Shown: positions 1 through 7,205, numbered from the stretch's first letter. The stretch: 14,571 bases of DNA from an uncultured Bacteroidales bacterium (GCA_902783615.1 CACZRQ010000135.1:1-14571); one strand, 5' to 3'. Numbers and translations: made by a program. Notes: generated from the letters alone by a model not told the origin.

Positions 1-530
1 AGCATGTCGAGACTCGCCATGATGGAATTTTCTATTTCCTGTACATCGCCACTCATGCGGGCAATGATGTCGCCTTTTCGCTCTTCGCTGAAGAAGCCTA
101 AAGGCAGGGAGTTGATTTTCTGATAAAGCTGGTTGCGGATATCCCTAACCACACCAGTCCTTACAGGCACAATCGTAGCTGACGAAAGAAAGTAGGCCCC
201 TGTTTTGAGGAAGGTGGCGAAAGCCAGAAAGAGACCTATCACCAGCATCGTTGTGGTAGGCCCCAGACTTGCCACCATGCTCTGCACAAAGCTGTTGGCA
301 TTGTTGCTCAGCACATCACTGATGTTGCCCAAAGTCATCTCACTCCAAGGAATCCAAGCCACAGGCTCCATGGCTCCCTCTGTTTGGAAAAGAATGTTCA
401 GAATGGGGATTATCGCCATGAAGGAGAAAATGTTGAGCAACGCACTGAGGATGTTGAACAGCACGGTGAGCACCAAGTATTTCTTATAGGGTGGTACGAA
501 TCTTTTCAGTACCTGAATAAAATCTTTCAT
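1..530 (-). CDS. MsbA-like ABC transporter, N-terminal part (runs off window edge)
   Basis: This is the first 176 codons of an ABC exporter of the fused membrane-plus-ATPase type. Reading the minus strand from the ATG at 530 gives a protein starting MKDFIQVLKRF with no stop before the window edge. Two hydrophobic stretches are visible, at about residues 18-48 and 92-123. They are followed by a cytoplasmic-loop sequence (FFSEERKGDIIARMSGDVQ) typical of the ABC transporter membrane domain, where R and D residues contact the ATPase. The ATPase domain lies outside the window, so its Walker motifs cannot be checked. Family members flip lipid A or other lipids across the inner membrane. The divergent LPS-type genes next door support a lipid or LPS export role, but the substrate is inferred. 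A TAnnTTTG box lies 28 bp upstream of the start. Confidence 0.88.
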   Translation of the reverse strand, partial: MKDFIQVLKRFVPPYKKYLVLTVLFNILSALLNIFSFMAIIPILNILFQTEGAMEPVAWIPWSEMTLGNISDVLSNNANSFVQSMVASLGPTTTMLVIGLFLAFATFLKTGAYFLSSATIVPVRTGVVRDIRNQLYQKINSLPLGFFSEERKGDIIARMSGDVQEIENSIMASLDM

Positions 531-557
531 TTCGAGCTCAGTTTTTAATCGTTGGTG

Positions 558-565
558 CAAAGATA
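558..565 (-). promoter_or_regulatory. Candidate promoter -7 box for the ABC transporter
   Basis: The minus strand reads TATCTTTG here, an exact fit to the Bacteroidota -7 consensus TAnnTTTG, 28 bp upstream of the ABC transporter ATG. The region where a -33 TTTG would sit is a T-run, so the upstream element is weak. Confidence 0.5.
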
Positions 566-576
566 CGGAAAAAAGA

Positions 577-606
577 GTTGGATATGAAAAAAAAACGCTA
601 TATTTG
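577..606 (+). promoter_or_regulatory. Candidate promoter for the DUF4254-glycosyltransferase-kinase operon
   Basis: TATATTTG at 599-606 matches TAnnTTTG exactly, and a -33-like GTTG sits at 577-580 with an 18-bp spacer. Transcription would start near 613 and leave a leader of about 25 nt before the ATG at 638. The promoter lies back to back with that of the divergent ABC transporter. Confidence 0.55.
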
Positions 607-637
607 CAAATTAGTAAATGTATAAAACCTGACTATT

Positions 638-1246
638 ATGAAATTTACTGAATTAAGCAACAGCATTTTCGAGGCCGTGATAGACAACTATCACAAGACT
701 GATAACGTGGATACACCCATCCAGAACCCCTATCCTGTAAAGAGCATAGAATTCTATCTGTATCTGAAAAATTGGATAGACACTGTGCAATGGCACTTGG
801 AAGACATTATCCGTGATCCCAACATCGACCCCGTGGAAGCGTTGAAGATCAAGCGCAGAATCGATAAGTCGAACCAAGACCGCACCGACTTGGTAGAGCT
901 GATTGACAGCTACTTCCTTGACAAGAACAAGGACGTACAGGTGTTGCCTGATGCGACCATCAATACAGAGAGTCCTGCTTGGGCCATCGACCGTCTGTCG
1001 ATTTTGGCGCTGAAGATTTACCACATGCGTGAACAGGTGGAACGCAAAGACACCACCCCTGAGCACCATGAGGCTTGCCTGCAGAAGCTGAACATCCTGC
1101 TTGAACAACAAAAGGACTTGAGTTCTGCCATCGACCAGCTTTTGGATGACATCGAGGCTGGTAGAAAGTACATGAAGGTGTATAAGCAGATGAAGATGTA
1201 CAACGACCCATCGTTGAATCCAGTACTCTACGGCCAGAAGAAATGA
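638..1246 (+). CDS. DUF4254 family protein
   Basis: A 202-residue, charged, probably all-helical soluble protein with no signal peptide or membrane segment. I recognise it as a DUF4254-type protein, a Bacteroidota-rich family of unknown function. Near-diagnostic stretches are NPYPVKSIEFYLYLKNWIDTVQWHLED (about residues 30-57), IKRRIDKSNQDRTDLVELID (71-90) and TESPAWAIDRLSILALKIYHM (110-130). The ATG at 638 is the first in frame after a good promoter. The stop shares ATGA with the start of the next gene, so translation of the glycosyltransferase is likely coupled to it. Its place at the head of an LPS core-type operon suggests a role in glycan assembly or its control, which is inference from context only. 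Confidence 0.85.
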   Translation: MKFTELSNSIFEAVIDNYHKTDNVDTPIQNPYPVKSIEFYLYLKNWIDTVQWHLEDIIRDPNIDPVEALKIKRRIDKSNQDRTDLVELIDSYFLDKNKDVQVLPDATINTESPAWAIDRLSILALKIYHMREQVERKDTTPEHHEACLQKLNILLEQQKDLSSAIDQLLDDIEAGRKYMKVYKQMKMYNDPSLNPVLYGQKK

Positions 1247-2277
1247 AACTGCTCGTTGTCAGGTTCTCGGCTTTGGGAGATGTGGCCATGACTGTGCCTG
1301 TGATCGATTCATTGGCCAAGCAATATCCTGACCTCAGCATTACGATGCTGAGCAAGGGGTTTGTGGCTCCATTGTTCGCCCACATGCCCCAGAATGTGCA
1401 TTTCAAAGGCGTGAACCTGAACGACTACAAAGGACTGGGAGGACTTTATCGTTTGTATAAAGAGTTGAAACAAGAGCAGTTTGATGCCATTGCCGACATC
1501 CATGATGTGCTTCGCACGAAAGTGCTTCGTTGCTTCTTTTCTCTGGCAAGGGTAAAGACAGCCCACATCGACAAGGGCAGAAATGAGAAAAAGGCTCTGT
1601 GTAGGAACAAAGACAAACGACTGGTGCAACTAAAGACCTCTTTCCAACGTTATGCCGATGTGTTCCAGTCGCTTGGATTTCCAGTTAAGATGCAATTCCA
1701 GTCTATCTTCGAGAACAAGAAAGGAGATGTCGGTTTGTTTGATCAGTTGGCCAAGCCCACTAAGGATCAGCGATGGATAGGCATTGCCCCCTTTGCCACC
1801 CATAAGGGTAAGATTTTGCCCATAGAAACAACAGCTGAGGTAATCGACCTGCTTTGCCAAGATCATCGCAATCATCTCTTCCTGTTTGGAGGTGGTCAGC
1901 AAGAGATTGATCAGCTGAATGCATTGGCAGAGGGGAAGTCCCATGTAACAGTGGTGGCAGGACAACTGAAGATGGCTGGCGAGTTGGCACTGATGAGTCA
2001 CTTGCATGTGATGGTGTCGATGGATTCTGCCAACATGCATTTGGCATCTTTGGTGGGTACTCCCGTAGTTTCGGTTTGGGGTGCCACACATCCTTTTGCA
2101 GGATTCATGGGATGGGGACAATCGGATAGTAGGGCTGTACAGAAGGATTTGGCTTGTCGCCCTTGCTCCATTTTCGGCAATAAGCCTTGCCTGAGAGGCG
2201 ACTATGCCTGCCTCACCAACCTCTCAGCCCAGGAGATTGTCAGCAAAGTGAATTTCTTACTCCCTCACGAGCCATGA
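1243..2277 (+). CDS. Glycosyltransferase family 9 (heptosyltransferase-like)
   Basis: A 344-residue GT-B fold glycosyltransferase of CAZy family GT9, which contains ADP-heptose:LPS heptosyltransferases such as WaaC and WaaF. The N-terminus MKLLVVRFSALGDV carries the family motif with Asp13 at the position of the proposed catalytic base. The C-terminal donor-binding motif is MDSANMHLASLVGTPVVSVWG, a variant of the usual D-S/T-G-x-x-H. A late cysteine cluster (ACRPCSIFGNKPCLRGDYAC) is common in these enzymes. It should act on the cytoplasmic face of the inner membrane, adding heptose or a related sugar to the LPS/LOS core. Whether the donor is ADP-heptose cannot be told from sequence. It begins in an ATGA overlap with the DUF4254 gene and ends in another with the kinase gene. 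Confidence 0.92.
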   Translation: MKLLVVRFSALGDVAMTVPVIDSLAKQYPDLSITMLSKGFVAPLFAHMPQNVHFKGVNLNDYKGLGGLYRLYKELKQEQFDAIADIHDVLRTKVLRCFFSLARVKTAHIDKGRNEKKALCRNKDKRLVQLKTSFQRYADVFQSLGFPVKMQFQSIFENKKGDVGLFDQLAKPTKDQRWIGIAPFATHKGKILPIETTAEVIDLLCQDHRNHLFLFGGGQQEIDQLNALAEGKSHVTVVAGQLKMAGELALMSHLHVMVSMDSANMHLASLVGTPVVSVWGATHPFAGFMGWGQSDSRAVQKDLACRPCSIFGNKPCLRGDYACLTNLSAQEIVSKVNFLLPHEP

Positions 2278-3026
2278 AAAAAATCCTCGTCAACCCCAAA
2301 TATGAAGCACTGAGAAGCTACATAGAGAGCATCCCCCAACGGATGCTTCAAGAGGGCACCATATTATATAATAAGCGCAACTTCATCAAAGAGCTGGTTA
2401 CGCCTGATGGCTTACACATCAATGTGAAACGCTATCGGAAGCCATTCCTCCTCAACAACATCATCTATTCTACAGGCATCCGTAAGCCAAAAGGCTTGCG
2501 AGCATACGAGTATCCCTTCATCTTAGAGAAGAAAGGCATCAGTACGCCTGAGTCCATTGCCTATATCGAGGACAGACAGCTGGGATTGTTGCAACATTGC
2601 TACTTTATCAGCATGCAGGCTCAGGGCTACAACACCCTTTATGCGCTTGGCAATGCCAAAGAGGGTACTTATGAGGCATTGGCTGAAGCCTTAGGCAACT
2701 TCACAGCCGAGATGCACAAAAAGAAAGTGCTCCACAAGGATTACTCGCCTGGCAATATATTATATAAGGTAGAAAACGGAGATTACCAGTTTACCATCGT
2801 TGACATCAACCGCATGCAGTTCGGGCCTGTGGATATGCAAACGGGATGCAAGAGCTTTGCCCGCCTGTGGGGACCTAAGCGATTCATCATTCTCATGGTA
2901 GAAGCATACGCACGCGCTCGAGGTTTCGATGTTGAGACTTGTGTGCGCGTTGCCCTTGAAGCACGCAGTCGGTTCTGGCGTGCCTATAGGAAGAAACATC
3001 CTGTGGAGTTCGACTTAGAACTATAG
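2274..3026 (+). CDS. Lipopolysaccharide kinase, WaaP/InaA-like
   Basis: A 250-residue protein with a eukaryotic-type kinase fold, resembling the Kdo/WaaP/InaA group that phosphorylates sugars of the LPS inner core. Visible elements are VKRY with Lys52 as candidate ATP lysine, RAYEYPFIL with Glu79 as candidate helix-C glutamate, the catalytic loop HKDYSPGN (Asp156, Asn161), and VDINRM with Asp177 in the DFG position. I chose the ATG at 2274 because it overlaps the previous stop as ATGA and the protein begins MKKILVNPKYEALR. An in-frame upstream extension to 2187 would run 91 bp into the glycosyltransferase gene and adds nothing family-like. Its stop overlaps the purN stop on the other strand. 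The kinase fold is clear; the exact sugar acceptor is inferred. Confidence 0.88.
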   Translation: MKKILVNPKYEALRSYIESIPQRMLQEGTILYNKRNFIKELVTPDGLHINVKRYRKPFLLNNIIYSTGIRKPKGLRAYEYPFILEKKGISTPESIAYIEDRQLGLLQHCYFISMQAQGYNTLYALGNAKEGTYEALAEALGNFTAEMHKKKVLHKDYSPGNILYKVENGDYQFTIVDINRMQFGPVDMQTGCKSFARLWGPKRFIILMVEAYARARGFDVETCVRVALEARSRFWRAYRKKHPVEFDLEL

Positions 3027-3593
3027 CTCGCTAATGAGACGTTCAATCACCTTCGGATAGAATTCATATTCCAAAGCATGCACCCTGGAGGCCAAGGTAT
3101 CTGGGGTATCATCAGGTTTTACCTCACAACGATACTGCGCCACAATCTGACCTGCATCATACACCTCGCTGGTATAATGAATGGTGATGCCACTTTCCTT
3201 GTCACCACATCGCAACACATCCTCATGCACTCTGTCGCCATACATACCTTTCCCTCCATGCAATGGCAAGAGCGACGGATGGATGTTCACCATGCGATGA
3301 GGATAAGCCCGCAAGATGGAATCGGGCACCTTGGCCAAAAAACCAGCCAACACCACGAAACCTATGTGATGGGTTTGGAGCAATCCCAACACTGCCTCGC
3401 CATCCTGCCAGATCTCTTTTGAGAAATAGGCGCAAGGGATGCCTAAACTGCGAGCCCTTTGCAAGGCAAAAGCCTTCTGACTATTGGTGAGCACGAGCGA
3501 CACCTTCACATCAGGACTCGACATGAAATAGCGGGCAATATTTTCGGCATTGGTGCCACTGCCTGAAGCGAGAATTGCAACGTTTGTAATCAT
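3021..3593 (-). CDS. purN: Phosphoribosylglycinamide formyltransferase
   Basis: A 190-residue GAR transformylase that uses 10-formyltetrahydrofolate to formylate glycinamide ribonucleotide, the third step of de novo purine synthesis, in the cytosol. It starts MITNVAILASGSGTNAENI, with the GSGTN loop that binds the substrate phosphate. The folate and catalytic segment MVNIHPSLLPLHGGKG holds the Asn and His of the triad. The catalytic Asp is in SEVYDAGQIV. Length is normal for bacterial PurN. The ATG at 3593 is preferred to an upstream in-frame ATG at 3620, which would only add a non-family tail (MCEAKIRFF). The gene stands alone on the minus strand, with a consensus promoter at 3700-3731 and a leader of about 100 nt. 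Its 3' end overlaps the kinase gene by 6 bp. Confidence 0.96.
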   Translation of the reverse strand: MITNVAILASGSGTNAENIARYFMSSPDVKVSLVLTNSQKAFALQRARSLGIPCAYFSKEIWQDGEAVLGLLQTHHIGFVVLAGFLAKVPDSILRAYPHRMVNIHPSLLPLHGGKGMYGDRVHEDVLRCGDKESGITIHYTSEVYDAGQIVAQYRCEVKPDDTPDTLASRVHALEYEFYPKVIERLISEL

Positions 3594-3662
3594 AAAAAAT
3601 CTTATTTTTGCTTCACACAACTCTTAATTTTGTGCAAAAAAACACATTTAATCTAATAAATA

Positions 3663-3694
3663 TTTGTTTTGTAAAAGAAAAAATCATTCCTTTG
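3663..3694 (+). promoter_or_regulatory. Candidate promoter for acpP-fabF-rnc
   Basis: TTTG at 3663-3666, a 20-bp spacer and TTCCTTTG at 3687-3694 (one mismatch to TAnnTTTG) form a Bacteroidota-type promoter. Transcription would start near 3701 with a leader of about 110 nt before acpP. Within the leader AAATTTGCA occurs twice, at 3721-3729 and 3731-3739. An alternative weaker pair is TTTG at 3734-3737 with ATGTTTTG at 3759-3766. Confidence 0.5.
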
Positions 3695-3699
3695 CATCG

Positions 3700-3731
3700 C
3701 AAAAATAGTCTAAAGTGGGGAAATTTGCAAA
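3700..3731 (-). promoter_or_regulatory. Promoter for purN
   Basis: On the minus strand, TTTG (3731-3728), a 20-bp spacer and TATTTTTG (3707-3700) match the Bacteroidota promoter consensus at every defined position. Transcription would start near 3693, giving a purN leader of about 100 nt. It faces away from the acpP promoter; the two -7 boxes are only 5 bp apart. Confidence 0.65.
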
Positions 3732-3810
3732 AATTTGCATGTGTTTTTCACTTTAAAGATGTTTTGCCATTAAAGAAGATTATTATTTTACTAACTAAAA
3801 ACTAAAAGTT

Positions 3811-4056
3811 ATGACAACAGAAGAAATTTCTGCAAAAGTTTATGCTATCATTGCAGACAAGCTGGGCGTTGAGCCATCAGAAATCACCAACGAAGCAAGC
3901 TTTACTAATGATCTCGGTGCTGATTCACTGGATACAGTTGAGTTAATTATGGAGTTTGAGAAGGTTTTCGAACTGCAGATTCCAGATGAGAAGGCAGAAA
4001 CTATCCAGACTGTCGGCGACGCTATCGAATACATTGAGGCTAACCTGCCTAAATAA
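3811..4056 (+). CDS. acpP: Acyl carrier protein
   Basis: An 81-residue small acidic acyl carrier protein that carries growing acyl chains on a 4'-phosphopantetheine arm in type II fatty acid synthesis, and supplies acyl groups for lipid A and phospholipids. The attachment site is Ser39 in the classic motif GADSLDTVEL, followed by the helix-II recognition sequence MEFEKVFELQIPDE. Length is normal. It lies 18 bp upstream of fabF, as in many bacteria, and begins an operon whose promoter is in the divergent region shared with purN. The identity is certain. Confidence 0.98.
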   Translation: MTTEEISAKVYAIIADKLGVEPSEITNEASFTNDLGADSLDTVELIMEFEKVFELQIPDEKAETIQTVGDAIEYIEANLPK

Positions 4057-4074
4057 ATCCTGCTTAGCTGAAAT

Positions 4075-5337
4075 ATGGAGTTAAAAAGAGTCGTAGTAAC
4101 TGGCCTGGGAATACTTTCACCACTGGGCAATTCCGTAGAGGAAACATGGGAAAACCTGTTGAAGGGTGAGAGTGGCGCAGGACCAATTACTCGTTTTGAT
4201 GCTTCACTTTTCAAGACAAGAATCGCCTGTGAGGTAAAAGACTTCGATCCAAGTCTATATATTGACCGCAAAGAGGCACGTAAAATGGACATCTACACAC
4301 AGTTTGCTGTGGCTGTAGCCAAGCAAGCTGTGTCAGATGCTGCCATCGACCTCGAAACAGAAGATTTGAACCGTGTGGGCGTAGTGTTCGGTGCTGGCAT
4401 AGGTGGCATCCGCACTTTCGAAGACGAGATAGGCTATTACTATCAGCATCAGGACTTAGGTCCTAAATTCAATCCGTTCTTCATTCCCAAGATGATTTCG
4501 GACATTGCTGCTGGCCAGATATCTATCGTCTTCGGTTTCCATGGTCCCAACTACTCAGTGGCTTCTGCCTGCGCTACTTCTACCAATGCCATTGCCGATG
4601 CTTTCAACTTGATTCGCTTAGGTAAGGCAAACATCATGGTAACAGGTGGTTCTGAAGCTGCCATCTCAGCTGGTGGAGTGGGTGGATTCAACGCTATGCA
4701 CGCTTTGACAACCCGCAATGACACACCAAAAACAGCTTCACGCCCATTCAGTGCAAGTCGTGATGGCTTCATCATGGGTGAAGGTGCTGGTTGCTTGATT
4801 CTTGAAGAGTTGGAACACGCTAAAGCCCGTGGTGCCAAGATTTATGCTGAAATCGTGGGCGAAGGCATGTCGGCCGACGCTTATCACCTGACAGCTTCTC
4901 ATCCAGAAGGACTGGGAGCCATCTTGGTGATGCAAAACGCGCTTGAAGATGCTGGTCTGAAGCCAGAGGACATTGACTACATCAATGTGCATGGAACTTC
5001 AACCCCTGTGGGTGACATCTCTGAGGTAAAGGCTATTAAGCAAGTATTTGGTGAACATGCTTATAAGTTGAATATCAGCTCTACCAAGTCAATGACGGGT
5101 CACATGTTGGGTGCTGCTGGTGCCGCTGAAGCCATCTTCAGCATCCTGTCTGTAGTTAACGACATCGTTCCTCCAACCATTAATCACGAGGAAGGTGACG
5201 AAGACGAGAACATTGACTATAACTTGAACTTTACTTTCAATAAAGCGCAGAAACGCACTGTAAATACCGCCCTGTCCAATACATTTGGTTTCGGTGGTCA
5301 CAATGCGTGTCTTATTGTTAGGAAATATGCAGAGTAA
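4075..5337 (+). CDS. fabF: 3-oxoacyl-[acyl-carrier-protein] synthase II
   Basis: A 420-residue thiolase-fold condensing enzyme (KAS II) that joins malonyl-ACP to acyl-ACP to elongate fatty acids. The active-site triad is visible: Cys166 in the nucleophile elbow SVASACATS, His306 in NVHGTSTPVGD, and His343 in SMTGHMLGAAGA, with Lys338 in STKSMTG. The N-terminus MELKRVVVTGLGILSPLG and the C-terminal NTFGFGGHNACLIVRK are typical, and the length is normal. The ATG at 4075 follows acpP by 18 bp with no clear Shine-Dalgarno sequence, as expected in this phylum. Its 3' end overlaps the likely rnc start by 11 bp. Confidence 0.97.
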   Translation: MELKRVVVTGLGILSPLGNSVEETWENLLKGESGAGPITRFDASLFKTRIACEVKDFDPSLYIDRKEARKMDIYTQFAVAVAKQAVSDAAIDLETEDLNRVGVVFGAGIGGIRTFEDEIGYYYQHQDLGPKFNPFFIPKMISDIAAGQISIVFGFHGPNYSVASACATSTNAIADAFNLIRLGKANIMVTGGSEAAISAGGVGGFNAMHALTTRNDTPKTASRPFSASRDGFIMGEGAGCLILEELEHAKARGAKIYAEIVGEGMSADAYHLTASHPEGLGAILVMQNALEDAGLKPEDIDYINVHGTSTPVGDISEVKAIKQVFGEHAYKLNISSTKSMTGHMLGAAGAAEAIFSILSVVNDIVPPTINHEEGDEDENIDYNLNFTFNKAQKRTVNTALSNTFGFGGHNACLIVRKYAE

Positions 5338-6076
5338 TTTCATTTACTGGCTGCAAAAGATTTATTGGAGGGTAACGCTTCTTTTCAAACATGACAGGAA
5401 GCGTTACCTTTCATTATATCATCATCTGGGTATCATGGCCAAAGATACCCTGTACTACGATGTGGCATTGAGCCATAAATCCAAGTCTATTCATATAAAC
5501 GGACGCCGCATGAACAACGAGCGTCTGGAATTCTTAGGCGATGCTGTGCTCAGCATGGTGGTGGCCGACTATCTGTTCAAGCACTATCAGCATGCCCATG
5601 AGAGTATGCTGACTTCCAGTCGTGCCAAGATAGTGAACCGTCAACATCTCAACAAAACAGCATTGGAAATGAACATTGAAAAGATGATGCGCAAAGACAC
5701 CACCCTTTTCTCTCTTCAAAGCAATGTGTATGGCAATTCATTAGAAGCTTTGATTGGTGCCATCTATATGGATAGAGGTTACAAAACCAGCTATCAATAC
5801 ATTTATAAGCACATCATCAAAAGTCCTGAATACCTGGATTCGCTGATTCAAAAGGAAACCAACTACAAGGCAAGATTGCTGGAATGGTGCCAGAAGAACA
5901 AGAAAGCCTATCGTTACGAAGTGGTTTCCGAGAAGTTAGATGCCTATTTCCAGTCAATCTTCGAAGTTCAAATCCTCATCAATGACGAGCCATTTGGACA
6001 TGGCACAGGCCATTCGAAGAAAGAAGCCGAGCAGCATGCAGCAGAAGAGGCCATGAAACGTATCGATAGCTTGTAA
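5327..6076 (+). CDS. rnc: Ribonuclease III
   Basis: A 249-residue double-strand-specific endoribonuclease that processes rRNA precursors and structured mRNAs. The signature NERLEFLGDAVL is at residues 64-75 (Glu68 and Asp72 as metal ligands). The second active-site segment is GNSLEALIGAIYMDRGY, with Glu140 matching E. coli Glu117. A C-terminal dsRNA-binding domain (about 179-246) ends GTGHSKKEAEQHAAEEAM. The position equal to E. coli Asp114 is Asn137 here. I chose the ATG at 5327, 11 bp inside the end of fabF. Further in-frame starts upstream (to 5285) lie deeper in fabF and add a tail that is just fabF read in another frame. The N-terminal 35 residues (WLQKIYWRVTLLFKHDRKRYLSLYHHLGI) are of the kind seen in other Bacteroidales RNase III proteins. 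The stop is 3 bp from the pfkA stop. Confidence 0.95.
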   Translation: MQSNFIYWLQKIYWRVTLLFKHDRKRYLSLYHHLGIMAKDTLYYDVALSHKSKSIHINGRRMNNERLEFLGDAVLSMVVADYLFKHYQHAHESMLTSSRAKIVNRQHLNKTALEMNIEKMMRKDTTLFSLQSNVYGNSLEALIGAIYMDRGYKTSYQYIYKHIIKSPEYLDSLIQKETNYKARLLEWCQKNKKAYRYEVVSEKLDAYFQSIFEVQILINDEPFGHGTGHSKKEAEQHAAEEAMKRIDSL

Positions 6077-6079
6077 AAA

Positions 6080-7093
6080 TCAGCCGAAACAAACGCCTAT
6101 TTTCCGACCTTCCAACACCAGGTCATCCTTCTCAGATACATATTTCTGCTTGCCTGCCACATCGCGAATGTCTATGGATGTGATCTTTGTGCCTTGCAGT
6201 GCCACCATACGTCCAAATTGCTGATTGGCTATCAGTTCAACGGCATGCCCCCCCATTCGTGTGGCCAAGTTGCGGTCGAATGAAGTAGGCGAACCACCTC
6301 GTTGGATATAGCCTAACACAGTTTGACGAGTCTCGATACCCGTTTCATATTCTATCTCCTCAGCAATAAACTCGCCTGCATGTTTTCTGGGATTTGAAGT
6401 CTTGATGCCTTCAGCCACCACAACGATGGAATAAGACTTGCCTTTCTTGATACGATCTATCAGGGCATTGCCCACATTGGTGATATTGAAAGGAATCTCT
6501 GGAAGCAGAATCACATCTCCTCCACCAGCCATACCTGAATATAGAGCTATCCAACCAGCCTTATGTCCCATTACCTCTATCACCATTACTCGCTTATGGG
6601 AGCTGGCTGTGGAATGCAGGCGGTCGATGGCATCGGTGGCAATGCTTACGGCTGAGTCAAAGCCAAAAGTGGTGTCAGTTCCCCACACATCGTTGTCGAT
6701 GGTTTTAGGAATGGAAACCACATTGATGCCCAATCCCATCATCTTGGCAGCTGTGTCCATCGTGACATTTCCACCTATGCAAACCACACAGTCAAGACGT
6801 AGGTCCTGCACATTTTTCTTGAGAAGTGATGGCTTGTCAACATCTGGCATGATACCTCCCCTCTTGAATGGTTGTTCGCGTGAAGAGCCCAAGATGGTAC
6901 CATTCTGACTGAGCAAACCCGACAAAGCCGCCTCGTCGAGCACTTCCACTTCTTTGGTCAGCAGTCCCTCGAAACCACTGTGAATACCCACTACTTCCAT
7001 GCCATAATGGCTCATGGCGCTTTTGCACACGCCACGGATTGCCGCATTGATGCCTGGGCAATCCCCACCCGATGTTAAAACCCCTATTCTCAT
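6080..7093 (-). CDS. pfkA: 6-phosphofructokinase (PfkA family, PKTIDND type)
   Basis: A 337-residue phosphofructokinase that converts fructose 6-phosphate to fructose 1,6-bisphosphate, the committed step of glycolysis. Order of motifs: TSGGDCPGINAAIR (7-20), SSREQPFK (70-77), IGGNVTMDTA (106-115), PKTIDNDVWGTD (129-140) with catalytic Asp133, EVMGHKAGWIAL (173-184), LPEIPF (197-202), and ETRQTVLGYIQRGGSP (254-269). The PKTIDND lysine and the MGHKAG motif are those of pyrophosphate-dependent and mixed 'group III' enzymes, not of E. coli PfkA (PGTIDND). The phosphodonor loop, usually GGDG or GGED, reads GGNV, so whether ATP or PPi is used is uncertain. The ATG at 7093 starts MRIGVLTSGGD directly; an upstream TTG at 7105 is less likely. 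A TAnnTTTG box lies 23 bp upstream. Confidence 0.93.
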   Translation of the reverse strand: MRIGVLTSGGDCPGINAAIRGVCKSAMSHYGMEVVGIHSGFEGLLTKEVEVLDEAALSGLLSQNGTILGSSREQPFKRGGIMPDVDKPSLLKKNVQDLRLDCVVCIGGNVTMDTAAKMMGLGINVVSIPKTIDNDVWGTDTTFGFDSAVSIATDAIDRLHSTASSHKRVMVIEVMGHKAGWIALYSGMAGGGDVILLPEIPFNITNVGNALIDRIKKGKSYSIVVVAEGIKTSNPRKHAGEFIAEEIEYETGIETRQTVLGYIQRGGSPTSFDRNLATRMGGHAVELIANQQFGRMVALQGTKITSIDIRDVAGKQKYVSEKDDLVLEGRKIGVCFG

Positions 7094-7116
7094 ACTATTA
7101 TTCAATTTTTTCTATG

Positions 7117-7124
7117 CAAAAGTA
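7117..7124 (-). promoter_or_regulatory. Candidate -7 box for pfkA
   Basis: The minus strand reads TACTTTTG, an exact TAnnTTTG match, which would put transcription start near 7110 and a leader of under 20 nt before the pfkA ATG. No convincing -33 TTTG is seen at the right spacing. Confidence 0.5.
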
Positions 7125-7197
7125 TAAAAACTTGTTTATTCAACGTGTAAAGATAGAAAAAAAACTTAAAAAAGATAGAGATGCCAAGATAAAAGAT

Positions 7198-7205
7198 TAA
7201 TTTTG
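7198..7205 (+). promoter_or_regulatory. Candidate -7 box for the GH3-cysS-DUF2723-deacetylase run
   Basis: TAATTTTG matches TAnnTTTG exactly, 27 bp before the GH3 ATG at 7233. The upstream stretch is A-rich and has no clear -33 TTTG. The downstream genes are spaced so tightly that this may drive all four. Confidence 0.5.

Noticed and set aside
205..489. Plus-strand reading frame of 94 codons opposite the ABC transporter.
   Set aside because: The minus strand here encodes a recognisable ABC transporter membrane domain open to the window edge; the plus-strand frame is its shadow.
2187..2273. Upstream in-frame extension of the lipopolysaccharide kinase.
   Set aside because: It would overlap the glycosyltransferase gene by about 90 bp and adds residues that are simply the conserved GT9 cysteine region read in another frame. 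The ATGA start at 2274 is a better fit.
3721..3739. Direct repeat AAATTTGCA, twice with a 10-bp period, considered as a regulator operator in the acpP leader.
   Set aside because: It partly overlaps the purN -33 TTTG and is made of AT-rich words common in this phylum's promoters. There is no further symmetry to support a specific regulator.
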